DNA of 64,000 nucleotides, from contig JAJEBT010000097.1 in assembly GCA_022822405.1 (NCBI GenBank), positions 1 to 64,000 on the forward strand, read 5' to 3'. The notes under the pieces were generated by a model. That model ran no database searches. It was not told the DNA's origin and saw only the letters and a list, made by a program, of their open reading frames with translations. Below are positions 38,275 to 47,746 of this stretch, piece after piece. The DNA comes from Alphaproteobacteria bacterium (GTDB lineage: Bacteria; Pseudomonadota; Alphaproteobacteria; MPNO01; UBA830). Numbering within the stretch: position 1 is the first letter of the stretch; each line of letters begins with the position of its first letter. Both the position numbers and the translations under genes were made by a program.

Positions 38275-39618
38275 CTATTCGGCGGCTTGGCGGTCGGAGA
38301 AAAACCTGTTTTCGGGCCGGGGTAGACCCATAACCTCGCGCAGTGTCTGGCCTTCGTAGGCCCGTCGAAACAGACCGCGATCCTGAAGTTCGGGGACCAG
38401 CCGGTCGACGACGTCATCGAGCCCCTGGGGCAGGAAGGGGAACATGATGGTGAAGCCGTCGCTGCCGCGGGTCTCGAGCCATTCCTCCATCTCGTCGGCG
38501 ACGGTGCGTGCGGTGCCGACCATCGCGAGGCCGGAATATCCGCCGAGGCGCAGCGCGAGCTGTCGCACCGTCAGCCCGTCGCGCTCTGCGAGTGCGATCG
38601 CGCGCTCCCGCCCGGACTTCGTGGCGTTGCTCTCTGGAATGGGCGGCAGCGGACCGTCGAGGTCGAAGCCGGAAGCATCGCACCCGAGCGCTATCGACAG
38701 CGAGGCGATCGCGCTTTCCTCGTGGACCAGGCTGTCTAGCCGCGCCCGCTTGGCCCGCGCCTCCTCGACGCTGTCGCCGAGGATCACGAGGCAGGCCGGC
38801 ATGATCTTGAGAAATTCGGGATTGCGTCCAACTGCCACCATGCGGCCCTTGACATCCTTGTAGAACGCCTGGCCTGCCTCAAGATGGGCTTGGGCAGCGA
38901 AGACGGCCTCCGCGGTCTCGGCTGCGAGCTGGCGTCCGGCGTCCGATCCTCCGGCCTGGACGATGACCGGCCAGCCCTGGATCGGGCGGGCGATGTTGAG
39001 CGGTCCGCGGACATTGAAGAACTCGCCATGGTGATCGAGAACGTGCATGCGGTCCGGTTCCATCAGGATGCCGCGCTCCTGGTCGCGGACAAAGGCGTTG
39101 TCCGCCCAGCTGTCCCAGAGGCCGGTCACCACGTCATGGAACTCGCGCGCCCGCCGGTAGCGGTCTCCGTGTTCCAGATGCTCTTCGCGCCCGAAATTTT
39201 TCGACGCGTCCGGATTCGAGGTGGTGACGATGTTCCAGCCGGCCCGCCCGCCGCTGAGGTGATCGAGCGAGGCGAACCGGCGCGCGATGTGGAATGGCTC
39301 ATCGTAGGTTGTGGAGCCGGTTGCCAGCAGGCCTATGTGGTTGGTGATCATTGCGAGCGCCGAGAGCAGCGTGAAGGGCTCGAACGAGGTCGGCGTGACC
39401 GAGCGGCGAAGGGCCTCGACCGGCATATTCAGGACGGCAAGGTGATCAGCGAGAAAGATGCCGTCGAACCGCGCCTCTTCCAGGCGGGTCGCGAAATACT
39501 TCATGTGCGTGAGGTTGAAGTTTGCGTCGGCATAAGCGCCCGGATAACGCCAGCCACCGGCGTGAATGGTCGCCGGGCGCATGAAGGCGTTCAGGTGAAG
39601 CTGGCGTGTGCCGTTCAT
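38275..39618 (-). CDS. LLM flavin monooxygenase, NtaA/SnaA/DszA (two-component) type
   Basis: 447 residues. Long LLM proteins of this family use FMNH2 from a separate reductase to oxidise or cleave substrates such as nitrilotriacetate and dibenzothiophene sulfone. Visible are the N-terminal HAGGWRYPGAYADANFNL and FDGIFLADHL, and WNIVTTSNPDASKNFG near residue 145. ATG 39618 follows GAGGAGGA at about seven bases; the frame to 39774 is a shadow. First gene of the - strand operon, divergent from the ABC importer. Confidence 0.87.
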   Translation of the reverse strand: MNGTRQLHLNAFMRPATIHAGGWRYPGAYADANFNLTHMKYFATRLEEARFDGIFLADHLAVLNMPVEALRRSVTPTSFEPFTLLSALAMITNHIGLLATGSTTYDEPFHIARRFASLDHLSGGRAGWNIVTTSNPDASKNFGREEHLEHGDRYRRAREFHDVVTGLWDSWADNAFVRDQERGILMEPDRMHVLDHHGEFFNVRGPLNIARPIQGWPVIVQAGGSDAGRQLAAETAEAVFAAQAHLEAGQAFYKDVKGRMVAVGRNPEFLKIMPACLVILGDSVEEARAKRARLDSLVHEESAIASLSIALGCDASGFDLDGPLPPIPESNATKSGRERAIALAERDGLTVRQLALRLGGYSGLAMVGTARTVADEMEEWLETRGSDGFTIMFPFLPQGLDDVVDRLVPELQDRGLFRRAYEGQTLREVMGLPRPENRFFSDRQAAE

Positions 39619-40377
39619 TGCGGAAAGTCCTCCTCGCGATGCCGGAGCCGGGAGCCCGCGGAAGCGGGCGCAGGATGCGGAACGGTCCGGCCTCCGAATG
39701 CACAATATAGGTCGCCCGGACAGGAATTCCATCGTGCCGTCCGGGTAGCTCCGCAGACGGAGTTCCACCGACACTGCGGCGAATCCTGTTCCGCTCGAAA
39801 CCGGTCGGTCTCGAGATCTATTCCGTATTAATCGGCGGCAGCGGCTGGTTGATTTCCACCGATGAGAACACCTGGTTCCGGCGCGGTCGGAAGGGCATTT
39901 TGGCCACGTCCGGCGAGGTCAGGACGATAGGTTCTGGCCCTGCACTCCGCAAGAGGCACCGGCCAACCAGAAGTCGGAACGTTTTCGCCAGGCTGCTGTC
40001 CAACCCGTCGAATCAGGGAGCCATCGGCAGCAGCGATGTAGGCTGGTCCTGCAGCCTATCGTCCGCAGAAGGGAGTCACACACCTGCGTGAACCTGTCCT
40101 GCACAACCATGGGGTGTCTGAGGACGGCGCCGTTTCGGAACTCGGACCGGGTGCGCGTCAGGCCCGTTGCGGTGCGGACCTGCGGCGGACTTTCTTGCGT
40201 GTCCCGATACAGACATCAACAATTGCCCGAGAAGGTGAATTCGGAATTCGAGGGTTTCTTGTCTGCCGGAGGGTCGGTTGCTAGTGTCACAGGGATTCAA
40301 CCGGTGCAGGTGGACGAACGCTTGCGATTGCTGCCGCATGGTCGGGAGCATGAATTGGGAAAAATCGGGAGGTCATC
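39619..40377. other. 760-base divergent intergenic region
   Basis: Lies between the LLM monooxygenase operon (-) and the ABC importer operon (+), so it should hold both promoters and any substrate-responsive operator. No convincing gene is seen; small frames such as 40088-40381 look like shadows. Two GAATTC palindromes one base apart (40237-40249) are the only marked symmetry. No regulator is encoded here. Confidence 0.5.
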
Positions 40378-41592
40378 ATGAAGTATCTTCTCAAACTCAC
40401 GTCGGTTGCGGCTCTCGTCGCCGCTGTCTCGGCTGCCGCGCCGCCTGCGGCCGCCAAGCTCGGCTCCTGCGATGATCCGATCACGCTGGGCACCACTATC
40501 TCCTCGACCGGACGCTATTCGACGCTGGCCGAGCGCTGGGCGGAAATGACGCGGATCTTCGCCGAGGAGTTCAACAAGGATGGCGGCATCTTCATCAAGA
40601 GCTGCAACAAGAAGGTGCCTATCGAGTTCGTCATCTATGACGACCAGAGCGTGCCGTCGCTGGCGGTAACGCTCTATGAGAGGCTGGCGACGGTCGACAA
40701 GGTCGATTTCTTCGTCGGACCCGACTGGTCGGCGATGGGCTTCCCGGTGCCACCGGTCGCTGAGAAGCACAAGATCCCGATGGTGATGGCGAACGTCGCC
40801 GCGCCGCCGATCTTCAAGCGCGGTCTCAAATACATGTGGGGCACCCCGATGCCGACTGTCCCCAACTGGTCGGTGACCTATTTCGATCTGCTGGCGGCTC
40901 AGAAATCACCGCCGAAGACGATCTATTTCATCACCCAGGACAACCCGATCACCAAGGCAATCTCGGGCTTCTGGGTCAAGGCGGCCCAGGACCGCGGGCT
41001 CAAGCTGCTTGGCCACGAGCTGTTCTCCCAGGAACTCAAGGACTTCACCTCGCTGGTCCTCAAGCTCAGGATCGCGAAACCCGACATCATCTACATCTCG
41101 TCATTCGACGTGCCGTCGGTTCCGCTGATCCAGCAGATGCGGCGGCTCAAGACCAAGGCCAAGGACGTGCATCACACGATCCTCACCGGCGCGCTGGAGA
41201 AGCAACTCGGCAAGGATATCGAGGGCATGACCGGGGAGATCGCCTGGTACCCGGGCGTGAAGGGCCCCTATAGCGAATTCGCCGAACGGGTCCTCGGCCG
41301 CGCCAAGATCGATATGTTCTACTACTGGTCGACGATGTCGCGTTTCGCCTCCTACCTGATCATGGTCCAGGCCATCGAGAAGGCCGGCGCGGTGGACCGC
41401 GAGGCCGTGAAGAAGGCGCTCTACAAGGGAAGTTTCAAGACGCCGATCGGCATCGTCGAGTTCGACGAGACCGGGTATGCCTACAAGAATGGCGCCATGA
41501 CCAGCCAGATTCAGGACGGCAAGCTCGTCGTCGTGGCTCCGGCGGACAGGGCGACCGGCACCTTCAGGTATCCTTCTCCATCCTGGCAATGA
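40378..41592 (+). CDS. Branched-chain-type ABC transporter, periplasmic binding protein
   Basis: 404 residues: a signal peptide (MKYLLKLTSVAALVAAVSAAAPPAAA) cleaved near residue 27, shown here only in part, then the LivJ-type bilobed domain beginning LGSCDDPITLG. The ligand is unknown. Binding proteins of this class near aromatic catabolic genes often import aromatic acids rather than branched-chain amino acids, and the neighbouring operons favour that. The permease and ATPase genes follow on the same strand. Confidence 0.87.
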   Translation: MKYLLKLTSVAALVAAVSAAAPPAAAKLGSCDDPITLGTTISSTGRYSTLAERWAEMTRIFAEEFNKDGGIFIKSCNKKVPIEFVIYDDQSVPSLAVTLYERLATVDKVDFFVGPDWSAMGFPVPPVAEKHKIPMVMANVAAPPIFKRGLKYMWGTPMPTVPNWSVTYFDLLAAQKSPPKTIYFITQDNPITKAISGFWVKAAQDRGLKLLGHELFSQELKDFTSLVLKLRIAKPDIIYISSFDVPSVPLIQQMRRLKTKAKDVHHTILTGALEKQLGKDIEGMTGEIAWYPGVKGPYSEFAERVLGRAKIDMFYYWSTMSRFASYLIMVQAIEKAGAVDREAVKKALYKGSFKTPIGIVEFDETGYAYKNGAMTSQIQDGKLVVVAPADRATGTFRYPSPSWQ

Positions 41593-41687
41593 ACGCCGCG
41601 CGGCGGGATCCCTCGCCTTCTTTCCTGCCTGCCGCCTTCGGGCGGCGGGCAGGGGGAGCGGTTGCCGCCGCAGCTGGGCACTGACTT

Positions 41688-42566
41688 ATGACGATTGACA
41701 TATTTTTGCAAATTCTTGTCGGCGGACTGCTGCTCGGCGGGCTCTATGCCCTGGTCGCGTTTGGCCTGTCCCTGATCTACGGGGTGGCCCAGATCCTGAA
41801 CTTCGCCCACGGTACGCTGCTCGCCGTCGGTGGGGTTGCTGCGGCCGCGATTTTTGCGGCGACGGCTTGGCATCCGCTGGTCCTCATCATGCTGCTGGTG
41901 CCGGTCTTTCTCGTCTTCGGCTTCTACTTCTACCGGACCATGCTGCGGCCCCTGATGGGGCGCAACCATTTCGAATACATGGTCGGCTCGGTTCTGGTCA
42001 CCGTTGGCGCGCTGCTCATCCTGTCGGATTTCGCGGCCTGGCTCGCGGGGCCGTCGCCGAAGAACATTCCCGTAGAGTTCGAGATCATCGAGCTTGGTGA
42101 GGTGCTCGTGACCACGACCCAAGCCTACATCCTGATCGGCATCGTGATCCTGACGGTGATCCTGCACATGTTCATCAGCAGGTCCTGGTTCGGACGCGCG
42201 ATGCGCGCGGTCACCCAGGACCATGTCGGGGCGGCGATCTGCGGTGTCCGGGCGAGCTGGGTCCATGCCGGCACCTTCGCCTTTGGCTCGGCGATCGTGG
42301 CCATCGCTGCCGTACTCTACACGATGCTCTTCCCTGTCGATCCGTATGTCGGGCTCTCGCTGACCGTGAAGGCGTTCACCATCATCATTCTCGGCGGCAT
42401 CGGAAACCTTGTCGGCGCGTTGTTCGCGGGCATCTTCCTCGGTATCGCGGAGAGCCTCACCTCCTTCTTTTGGGCGACGCAATGGGCGCCGGCCATCAGC
42501 ATCATCCTGTTGCTGGTCATCCTCGTGCTGTTTCCGCGAGGCTTCTTGAACAGGAGATCGCAATGA
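41688..42566 (+). CDS. ABC transporter permease, LivH type
   Basis: 292 residues with about eight hydrophobic helices, the GGLYALVAFGLSLIYGV N-terminal segment and FAHGTLLAVGG, which are typical of LivH. The stop codon overlaps the start of the permease-ATPase fusion (ATGA). It lies 95 bases after the binding-protein gene, in the same operon. Confidence 0.92.
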   Translation: MTIDIFLQILVGGLLLGGLYALVAFGLSLIYGVAQILNFAHGTLLAVGGVAAAAIFAATAWHPLVLIMLLVPVFLVFGFYFYRTMLRPLMGRNHFEYMVGSVLVTVGALLILSDFAAWLAGPSPKNIPVEFEIIELGEVLVTTTQAYILIGIVILTVILHMFISRSWFGRAMRAVTQDHVGAAICGVRASWVHAGTFAFGSAIVAIAAVLYTMLFPVDPYVGLSLTVKAFTIIILGGIGNLVGALFAGIFLGIAESLTSFFWATQWAPAISIILLLVILVLFPRGFLNRRSQ

Positions 42567-44305
42567 GGATCACCGCTCCGCAGGTGCTGGTGGCGATTTG
42601 CCTTGTCGCGCTGCTCGTCGTCCCGACTTTCAGCGGCGCCTACCTGACGGACTTCCTGTTCACGCTGATGATCGCTTTCGTGTTGGCGCAGAGTTGGGAC
42701 TGGATTGGTGGCGAAGCCGGATACATCAACCTCGCGCACTACACCTTCTTCGGGATTGGGGCCTATGCCTTCTGCCTGGCACTGGTTGGCGGTGTGCCGA
42801 TTATTCTCTGCTTCGCGGTCGCCCTTGTGGTCACCGTGATTATCGCCGTCCTGCTCAGCTTTCCGCTCTTTCGCCTCCACGGCGACTATTTCGCGTTTGC
42901 GACGCTGGCCATGCTGCCGCTTTCGGAACTGCTCGCGCATAATTTCGAGTTCACGGGCGGCGCCGACGGCGTGATCCTGCCGCCCGAATATGTGCTCTTC
43001 GAGGCCTACTACATCGCCATCGGGCTGGTGGTCGCGGCCGTCACCGTTACCGTCTGGATCAACCGCGTGAGGTTCGGCTACGCGCTCAAGGGAATCCGCA
43101 ACGACGAGGAGGCTGCCGAGATCTGCGGCATCCGCATCTTTCCGGAAAAGGCCAAGGTGCTGGCGCTGAGCGCCGGCCTTGCCGCACTGGCCGGCGCGGT
43201 GTCGGGCTGGAAATTGAGCTTCATCGACCCGCCGACCGTGTTCGGCCTTGATGTCGCCCTTGTTCCCCTCGCGATGGCGCTGCTCGGTGGATCGGGCCTG
43301 CTTTGGGGACCGGTAGCCGGCGTCCTCATTCTCGGCACCCTGAACCAGATCCTCGTGATCAACATGCCCTTCCTGCAGATCGCGGTCTTCGGGATGGTGC
43401 TTCTGCTCATTGGACGCTTCATGCCCGGCGGACTGCTGCGCTCGGGCCCGGTGCGGAATTCCCGCGTATTCGGTTTCCTCGGGCGTGAGCACTACGAGCG
43501 CGTGCCGGTGGTCGACGCGGAAAGTGACGAACTGTCACTTTCCGAACAGGCGTTCGATCCCGAGCGGGTGATCCTCGAATGCCGCGACCTTACAATGGCG
43601 TTCGGCGGCAACATTGCCGTCGACAACGTCAACCTCACAGTCCGCCAGGGCGAGATCATCGGGCTTGTCGGCACCAACGGGTCAGGCAAGACGACGCTGT
43701 TCAACTGCGTCTCGAAGATCTGGGAGCCCAAGGCTGGCGACATCATGTTCGACGGGGAGAGTCTGCTCGGGGAGCGCCGGGATGCCGTCTCGCGCATGGG
43801 AATCGGGCGGACGTACCAGATTCCGCGACCGTTTTCGGATCTCACCGTGCAGGAGAACATCGCGGTTCCGATCATGTTCCGCGAGGCCCGCGCTATCGCT
43901 CTTTCCGACGCCCTGGCGCGCGCCAGGGCGTTCGCCGCCTATGCGGGTCTCGAGGATCAGTTGACCATGCGTGCAGACACGCTCAACCTTCAGCAGAAGA
44001 AGGCGCTGGAATTTGCTCGCGCCCTGGCCTGTCGGCCCCGGCTCCTGCTCGTCGACGAGGTCGCCTCCGGCCTGACTCCGGCGGAGGTGAGGAGATTCGT
44101 CGACCATATCCGCGAAATGCGCGACCGCTACGGGATGACGGTGATCTGGGTCGAGCACATCTTCTCGGCGCTTTCGCAGGTCGTCGACCGGGTGGTCGTC
44201 ATGGAGCAGGGCCACATCATCGCCGATGGCCCGCTCGACGAAATCGTCACCGACGAAAAGGTGCTCAAGGCCTATCTGGGCTCGTCTGTCGAGGAGCGCG
44301 AGTGA
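42563..44305 (+). CDS. Fused ABC permease (LivM) and ATPase (LivG)
   Basis: 580 residues. Residues about 1-300 are the LivM permease (about eight helices, GYINLAHYTFFGIGAYAF) and residues from about 335 are the LivG ATPase: Walker A GTNGSGKTT, Walker B LLLVDEVASGL, switch His in VEHIF. The ABC signature reads LNLQQKK, lacking the usual SGGQ-like glycine. A 35-residue acidic linker joins the halves. Normally these are two genes; this fusion is found in some proteobacterial transporters. The gene starts inside the livH stop and ends at the livF start. Confidence 0.9.
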   Translation: MRITAPQVLVAICLVALLVVPTFSGAYLTDFLFTLMIAFVLAQSWDWIGGEAGYINLAHYTFFGIGAYAFCLALVGGVPIILCFAVALVVTVIIAVLLSFPLFRLHGDYFAFATLAMLPLSELLAHNFEFTGGADGVILPPEYVLFEAYYIAIGLVVAAVTVTVWINRVRFGYALKGIRNDEEAAEICGIRIFPEKAKVLALSAGLAALAGAVSGWKLSFIDPPTVFGLDVALVPLAMALLGGSGLLWGPVAGVLILGTLNQILVINMPFLQIAVFGMVLLLIGRFMPGGLLRSGPVRNSRVFGFLGREHYERVPVVDAESDELSLSEQAFDPERVILECRDLTMAFGGNIAVDNVNLTVRQGEIIGLVGTNGSGKTTLFNCVSKIWEPKAGDIMFDGESLLGERRDAVSRMGIGRTYQIPRPFSDLTVQENIAVPIMFREARAIALSDALARARAFAAYAGLEDQLTMRADTLNLQQKKALEFARALACRPRLLLVDEVASGLTPAEVRRFVDHIREMRDRYGMTVIWVEHIFSALSQVVDRVVVMEQGHIIADGPLDEIVTDEKVLKAYLGSSVEERE

Positions 44306-45012
44306 TGCTGGAGGTTTCCGGACTTGCCGTGGATCACGGGAAGCTGCGGGCGATCTGGGACGTGAGCTTTCGCGTCGAGGAGGGTGCGCGGGTCGGTCTG
44401 CTCGGGGCCAACGGCGCCGGAAAGTCGACGACGCTCGGCGCGGTCATCGGCCTCTATCCGGTTGCAGAGGGCGCGATCCTCTACGGTGAGCGCTCGCTCG
44501 TGGGCGCCAGCACGCCACAGAATGTCGATGACGGAATCGCGCTGGTTCCCGAGGGGCGCCGGATCTTCGCCGAGATGACGGTGCGTGAGAACCTGGAGAT
44601 GGGGGCTTACACGCCGGGAGCGAGGAAACGGGTATCGGAGGGGCTTTCGCGGGCATTCGAGTTGTTTCCGGTTCTGGACGAGAAGCAGGCGGACCGCGCA
44701 GGGACGCTCTCAGGCGGGCAACAGCAGATGCTTGCGATCGGTCGCGCCCTGATGTCCGGCCCCCGCCTGATGCTCCTCGATGAGCCGTTCCTCGGCGTGG
44801 CACCGATCTTGGTCGAGGAAGTGATGGCGGCGCTCAACCGGCTCGCCGATGATGGCGTCACATTCCTGCTGGTCGAGCAGAACATTCACCGCGCGTTCGA
44901 CTTCGTACAGTACGCCTATGTCATCGAGAACGGGCGCACTGTGCTGGACGGCGCCCGGGACGAGCTGCTTGGTGATCCGGAGTTCAGCAACAAGTTCCTC
45001 GGGCTCGACTGA
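44305..45012 (+). CDS. ABC transporter ATPase, LivF type
   Basis: 235 residues with Walker A GANGAGKST, signature LSGGQQQM, Walker B LMLLDEP and the LivF-specific EGRRIFAEMTVRENLEMG. It starts one base inside the previous stop. With a canonical signature here and a degenerate one in the LivG half, ATP hydrolysis sites of the dimer are likely unequal. Last gene of the importer operon. Confidence 0.93.
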   Translation: MLEVSGLAVDHGKLRAIWDVSFRVEEGARVGLLGANGAGKSTTLGAVIGLYPVAEGAILYGERSLVGASTPQNVDDGIALVPEGRRIFAEMTVRENLEMGAYTPGARKRVSEGLSRAFELFPVLDEKQADRAGTLSGGQQQMLAIGRALMSGPRLMLLDEPFLGVAPILVEEVMAALNRLADDGVTFLLVEQNIHRAFDFVQYAYVIENGRTVLDGARDELLGDPEFSNKFLGLD

Positions 45013-45495
45013 TCTCCGGTCTAGCGCAGGCGCGTCGGGCACGGGGCTGCGTTTTCAGAACATGGTCCAACGCAAGCGCGTCAAGCCGGTTTGCCAGCCG
45101 TGCGGCATGGGCTTCGGCCCGTACCGCTACCGACCGTTCGATGGTGCAATCAGGGATGTCCTCGAACCGGGCAATCGTGGCGGGTGAATGGACGACCGGC
45201 GTCATGAATTGCGACGGGTGTGCTGCCGCTTTGAGTTGTGTCAAATATTCTCTCCAAATTCGATCGTGCCCGGAAACTCGGCCCTTCTGCGGCTACGAAC
45301 CTTCCACCGACGTTAACGTTGCATAGTTGCTGAAAGCAATGTCGCGGGAGTATTCGGCGCGCGGCGACCGTGCTAGAAGGAGCGCCATGGGAACGCAGTG
45401 TCCGAGATATGGTGCCACGTCGCGCGTTCCGGGCCCTTCGTGGCGCTTGACATGCCTCTGCCGGGAGGTTCCCGGCGAGGATGGGAGATAGTGCC
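45013..45495. other. 480-base gene-free region before cytochrome c'
   Basis: No recognisable gene or RNA. A - strand open frame (44984-45244) has no motif I know. The GGGAG before the cytochrome ATG is its ribosome site. No FNR/FixK-type palindrome was seen. Confidence 0.4.
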
Positions 45496-45981
45496 ATGTC
45501 AGTCTTCAAGATATCGGTCGGCACCGCCGGCGTGCTGCTCGCCGCGTTCCTCGGCGTCGCCGCGGCGGCCCCGGAGCGGGTTGCCGACGAACAGGAAGCG
45601 AAGAAGGTCCAAGGGGAGCGGAGCGCGGCCATGAAATCCATGGGCGGTGCAATGCGGACGCTCAAGTTCTACACGGCCGGCCGCGGCTCGGCCGAGGACG
45701 CCGCGAAGGCGGCATCTTTGATCGCCAAGACAGCGGCGACGATACCGTCCCTGTTTCCGGCGGGAACCGGCATGGACGTGCTGTCCGATTCAGAATCAAA
45801 GCCGGAGATCTGGCAGCAGTGGGACGCGTTCGCAAAGGCCGCGAAGACGCTCAAGGGCAAGGCCGCGGTCTTGGCCGCCGCGCTTGCGGCGGGCGACAAG
45901 GACAAGGTCGGTGCCGCGTTCGCCGATGTGGGCAGGGGTGGTTGCGCGGGCTGCCACCGGGTGTTCCGCCAGAAACGCTGA
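45496..45981 (+). CDS. Cytochrome c' (c-556 family)
   Basis: 161 residues: an N-terminal signal peptide (VGTAGVLLAAFLGVAAAA region), then a four-helix bundle with the heme-binding CAGCH near the C-terminus, the position expected in cytochrome c'. These periplasmic proteins bind NO and may protect against it or serve as electron carriers. The frame opens at 45481, but ATG 45496 has the better ribosome site. It converges on a cytochrome b gene, with which it is often paired. Confidence 0.9.
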   Translation: MSVFKISVGTAGVLLAAFLGVAAAAPERVADEQEAKKVQGERSAAMKSMGGAMRTLKFYTAGRGSAEDAAKAASLIAKTAATIPSLFPAGTGMDVLSDSESKPEIWQQWDAFAKAAKTLKGKAAVLAAALAAGDKDKVGAAFADVGRGGCAGCHRVFRQKR

Positions 45982-46006
45982 GCCTGGCTGCGGCCGGGAA
46001 CAGCGT

Positions 46007-46041
46007 CGCCGCCGACAGAACGAAAATCGGATGCCGCGGCG
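46007..46041. terminator. Inverted repeat between convergent cytochrome genes
   Basis: CGCCGC and GCGGCG arms (46007-46012, 46036-46041) enclose an inner CCGA/TCGG pairing. Placed between the ends of two convergent genes, it could act as a bidirectional terminator. Confidence 0.35.
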
Positions 46042-46044
46042 GAC

Positions 46045-46746
46045 CTACAGCACGCGCGAGGCCAGTTCGATTCCGCCGACGACCGCGACGACGGCAACCG
46101 CGAGGACCAGGAGCGCCCGGCTGTCGGGAGCGAAGCGCGGCGCCTCGAATTTCTCCGCAACATCGGCGTGCCCGGTCACCATTGGGCCGGTGAGGTTTTC
46201 CCGCTTGTAGAGGAGGTGGAACGCAACCGCGGCGAGATGCAGGCCGACGAGCACGAGCAGGATGTCGACGACCAGTCCATGCAGCTCTGCGGCCTCACGA
46301 GCGAGATCATAGGTCACGAGGAAGGATAGCGGGCCTTCGTGCAGCCCGTCGACATCGGCCGCGAACAGACCGAGGCCGGTCTGCGCGAGGAGTGCCGCCA
46401 GCATCGCCAGGACCGAGAGGCCGCCGAGCGGATTGTGGCCGGCATGGCGGTCCGGTTCGCGGCGAAACACGACGCGAAGATAGGCCGCAATCTCGGCGGG
46501 CGAACGGACGAGGCGGCGCAACCGGGAGGTCTCGCTGCCGATAAGGCCCCAGAGTACCCGTGCGACGACGAGTACCAGGAGTGCCTGGCCAGCGACAATG
46601 TGAATGTCGAAACGCTCCTGGCGTCCGCTGATGAAGCACACCACGAACAGGATGACTAGCAACCAGTGAAAGATCCGGGTCGGGCGGTCCCAGACCCGGA
46701 TTCGTCGTGTCGCGTCCTTCCCTTCACCGGGTTTTCCAGCACCCAT
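46045..46746 (-). CDS. Cytochrome b561-type membrane protein
   Basis: 233 residues with four transmembrane helices and histidines placed for two b hemes: WDRPTRIFHWLLV in helix 1, HIVAGQALL in helix 2, ELHGLVVDILLVLVGLHLAAVAFHL in the last helices (shown partly). This type (Ni/Fe-hydrogenase b-like) often partners a soluble cytochrome c', as here. It starts at ATG 46746, 14 bases after the stop of a GST gene, so it may share that transcript. Confidence 0.87.
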   Translation of the reverse strand: MGAGKPGEGKDATRRIRVWDRPTRIFHWLLVILFVVCFISGRQERFDIHIVAGQALLVLVVARVLWGLIGSETSRLRRLVRSPAEIAAYLRVVFRREPDRHAGHNPLGGLSVLAMLAALLAQTGLGLFAADVDGLHEGPLSFLVTYDLAREAAELHGLVVDILLVLVGLHLAAVAFHLLYKRENLTGPMVTGHADVAEKFEAPRFAPDSRALLVLAVAVVAVVGGIELASRVL

Positions 46747-46760
46747 GCCTTGCGTCACGT

Positions 46761-47405
46761 TCAGGCCGCCTCTGCAAATTGCGTCTGGATCTCTTTTTCG
46801 AATGCGAGCAGCTTCTGGACGCTCGCCCGCAAATGCATCCGGTCGAAATGCGCCTGGCAGTTCCCGAAGGGTGACAGGTCGAGACCGAATTGTGTGGCCC
46901 GTCGGAAGCACCAGAAGAAGTGCGCGTCGGGCGCCGTGAAATGATCGAAGAAATGGTCGCGCCCGTCGAGAAGCCTGTCCGCGATCTCGAAATTTTCGTA
47001 TATCGCTTCGGCTGCTGCGCGCCTGATATCATCGGCTGCTTCCCGGAGCTGGCATACTCTCGATGGCGCATTGATGCGACTCAGGAACGGGTGAATGCCG
47101 CCGGAGCACCAGGACAGCATTGATACTGCCTGGAGTTCGAGCCACGGATCCTCGGGCAGGATCTGGGCCTCGGGAAAGGTGCGCGCCACCCATTGGTGGA
47201 TTGCCACGTTCTCGGTCAATTTCCTGCCGTCAACTATGAGCAGCGGCACCTTGTGCTTCGGGTTGATCGCCAGATACTCCGGTGACTTGTGCTGTTCCTT
47301 CTTGAAATCGAGTGCTTCTACCTCGAATTCGGCGCCAGCCTCGGTGAGCGTGACGTAGGGCGCGAGAGCGCAGGTTATGGGCGCGTAGTAGAGCTTGATG
47401 TTCAT
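46761..47405 (-). CDS. Glutathione S-transferase, beta-class-like
   Basis: 214 residues. N-terminal thioredoxin fold with MNIKLYYAPITCALAPYV, in which the cysteine corresponds to the beta-class catalytic Cys, and the cis-proline in HKVPLLIVDG. The C-terminal helical domain starts near residue 90. It is probably a detoxification or conjugating enzyme. ATG 47405 has GGAGACACCG upstream (ribosome site); the frame continues to 47615 as a shadow. It is followed by the cytochrome b gene. Confidence 0.85.
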   Translation of the reverse strand: MNIKLYYAPITCALAPYVTLTEAGAEFEVEALDFKKEQHKSPEYLAINPKHKVPLLIVDGRKLTENVAIHQWVARTFPEAQILPEDPWLELQAVSMLSWCSGGIHPFLSRINAPSRVCQLREAADDIRRAAAEAIYENFEIADRLLDGRDHFFDHFTAPDAHFFWCFRRATQFGLDLSPFGNCQAHFDRMHLRASVQKLLAFEKEIQTQFAEAA

Positions 47406-47746
47406 CGGTGTCTCCTTGATGATTGAAGTGCGCGGATCGCTGGCAGCGTAGCTGCTCGGGAGCCGCGACAGCGTTGCGCTCGGTGTTCCGTCATAGAACC
47501 CGGGAAGCGCCGGGAACGCAACCCGGGCAGGCACGGCGCCTGCCATCCGTCGGCGGTGCCCGGAGGGCGCTGCATCAGTCGGGTGTTCGGAGGTGAGGGG
47601 GCGAAGGCCGGGCACAAGGCTCCTAGCCCGGGCGAGCCAGACCTCCGGATCGGGGTCTGGTAGGTGGTCACAGGTGAAGTTCTTTGCACGGTTCGGTCAG
47701 GGTGCGGCCGGATTCGCGAAGTTGCCCGGGACCGGAATGCGAAACT
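47406..47746. other. 340-base intergenic region with two hairpins
   Basis: Lies between the aldolase end and the GST start, both on the - strand. Two perfect inverted repeats are present: CCGGGC/GCCCGG (about 47608-47631) and CCAGACC/GGTCTGG at 47637-47660. They may end the aldolase transcript; no T-run follows either. No gene seen. Confidence 0.45.

Noticed and set aside
44984..45244. 86-residue - strand frame after livF
   Set aside because: No motif or good ribosome site; overlaps the end of livF and looks random.
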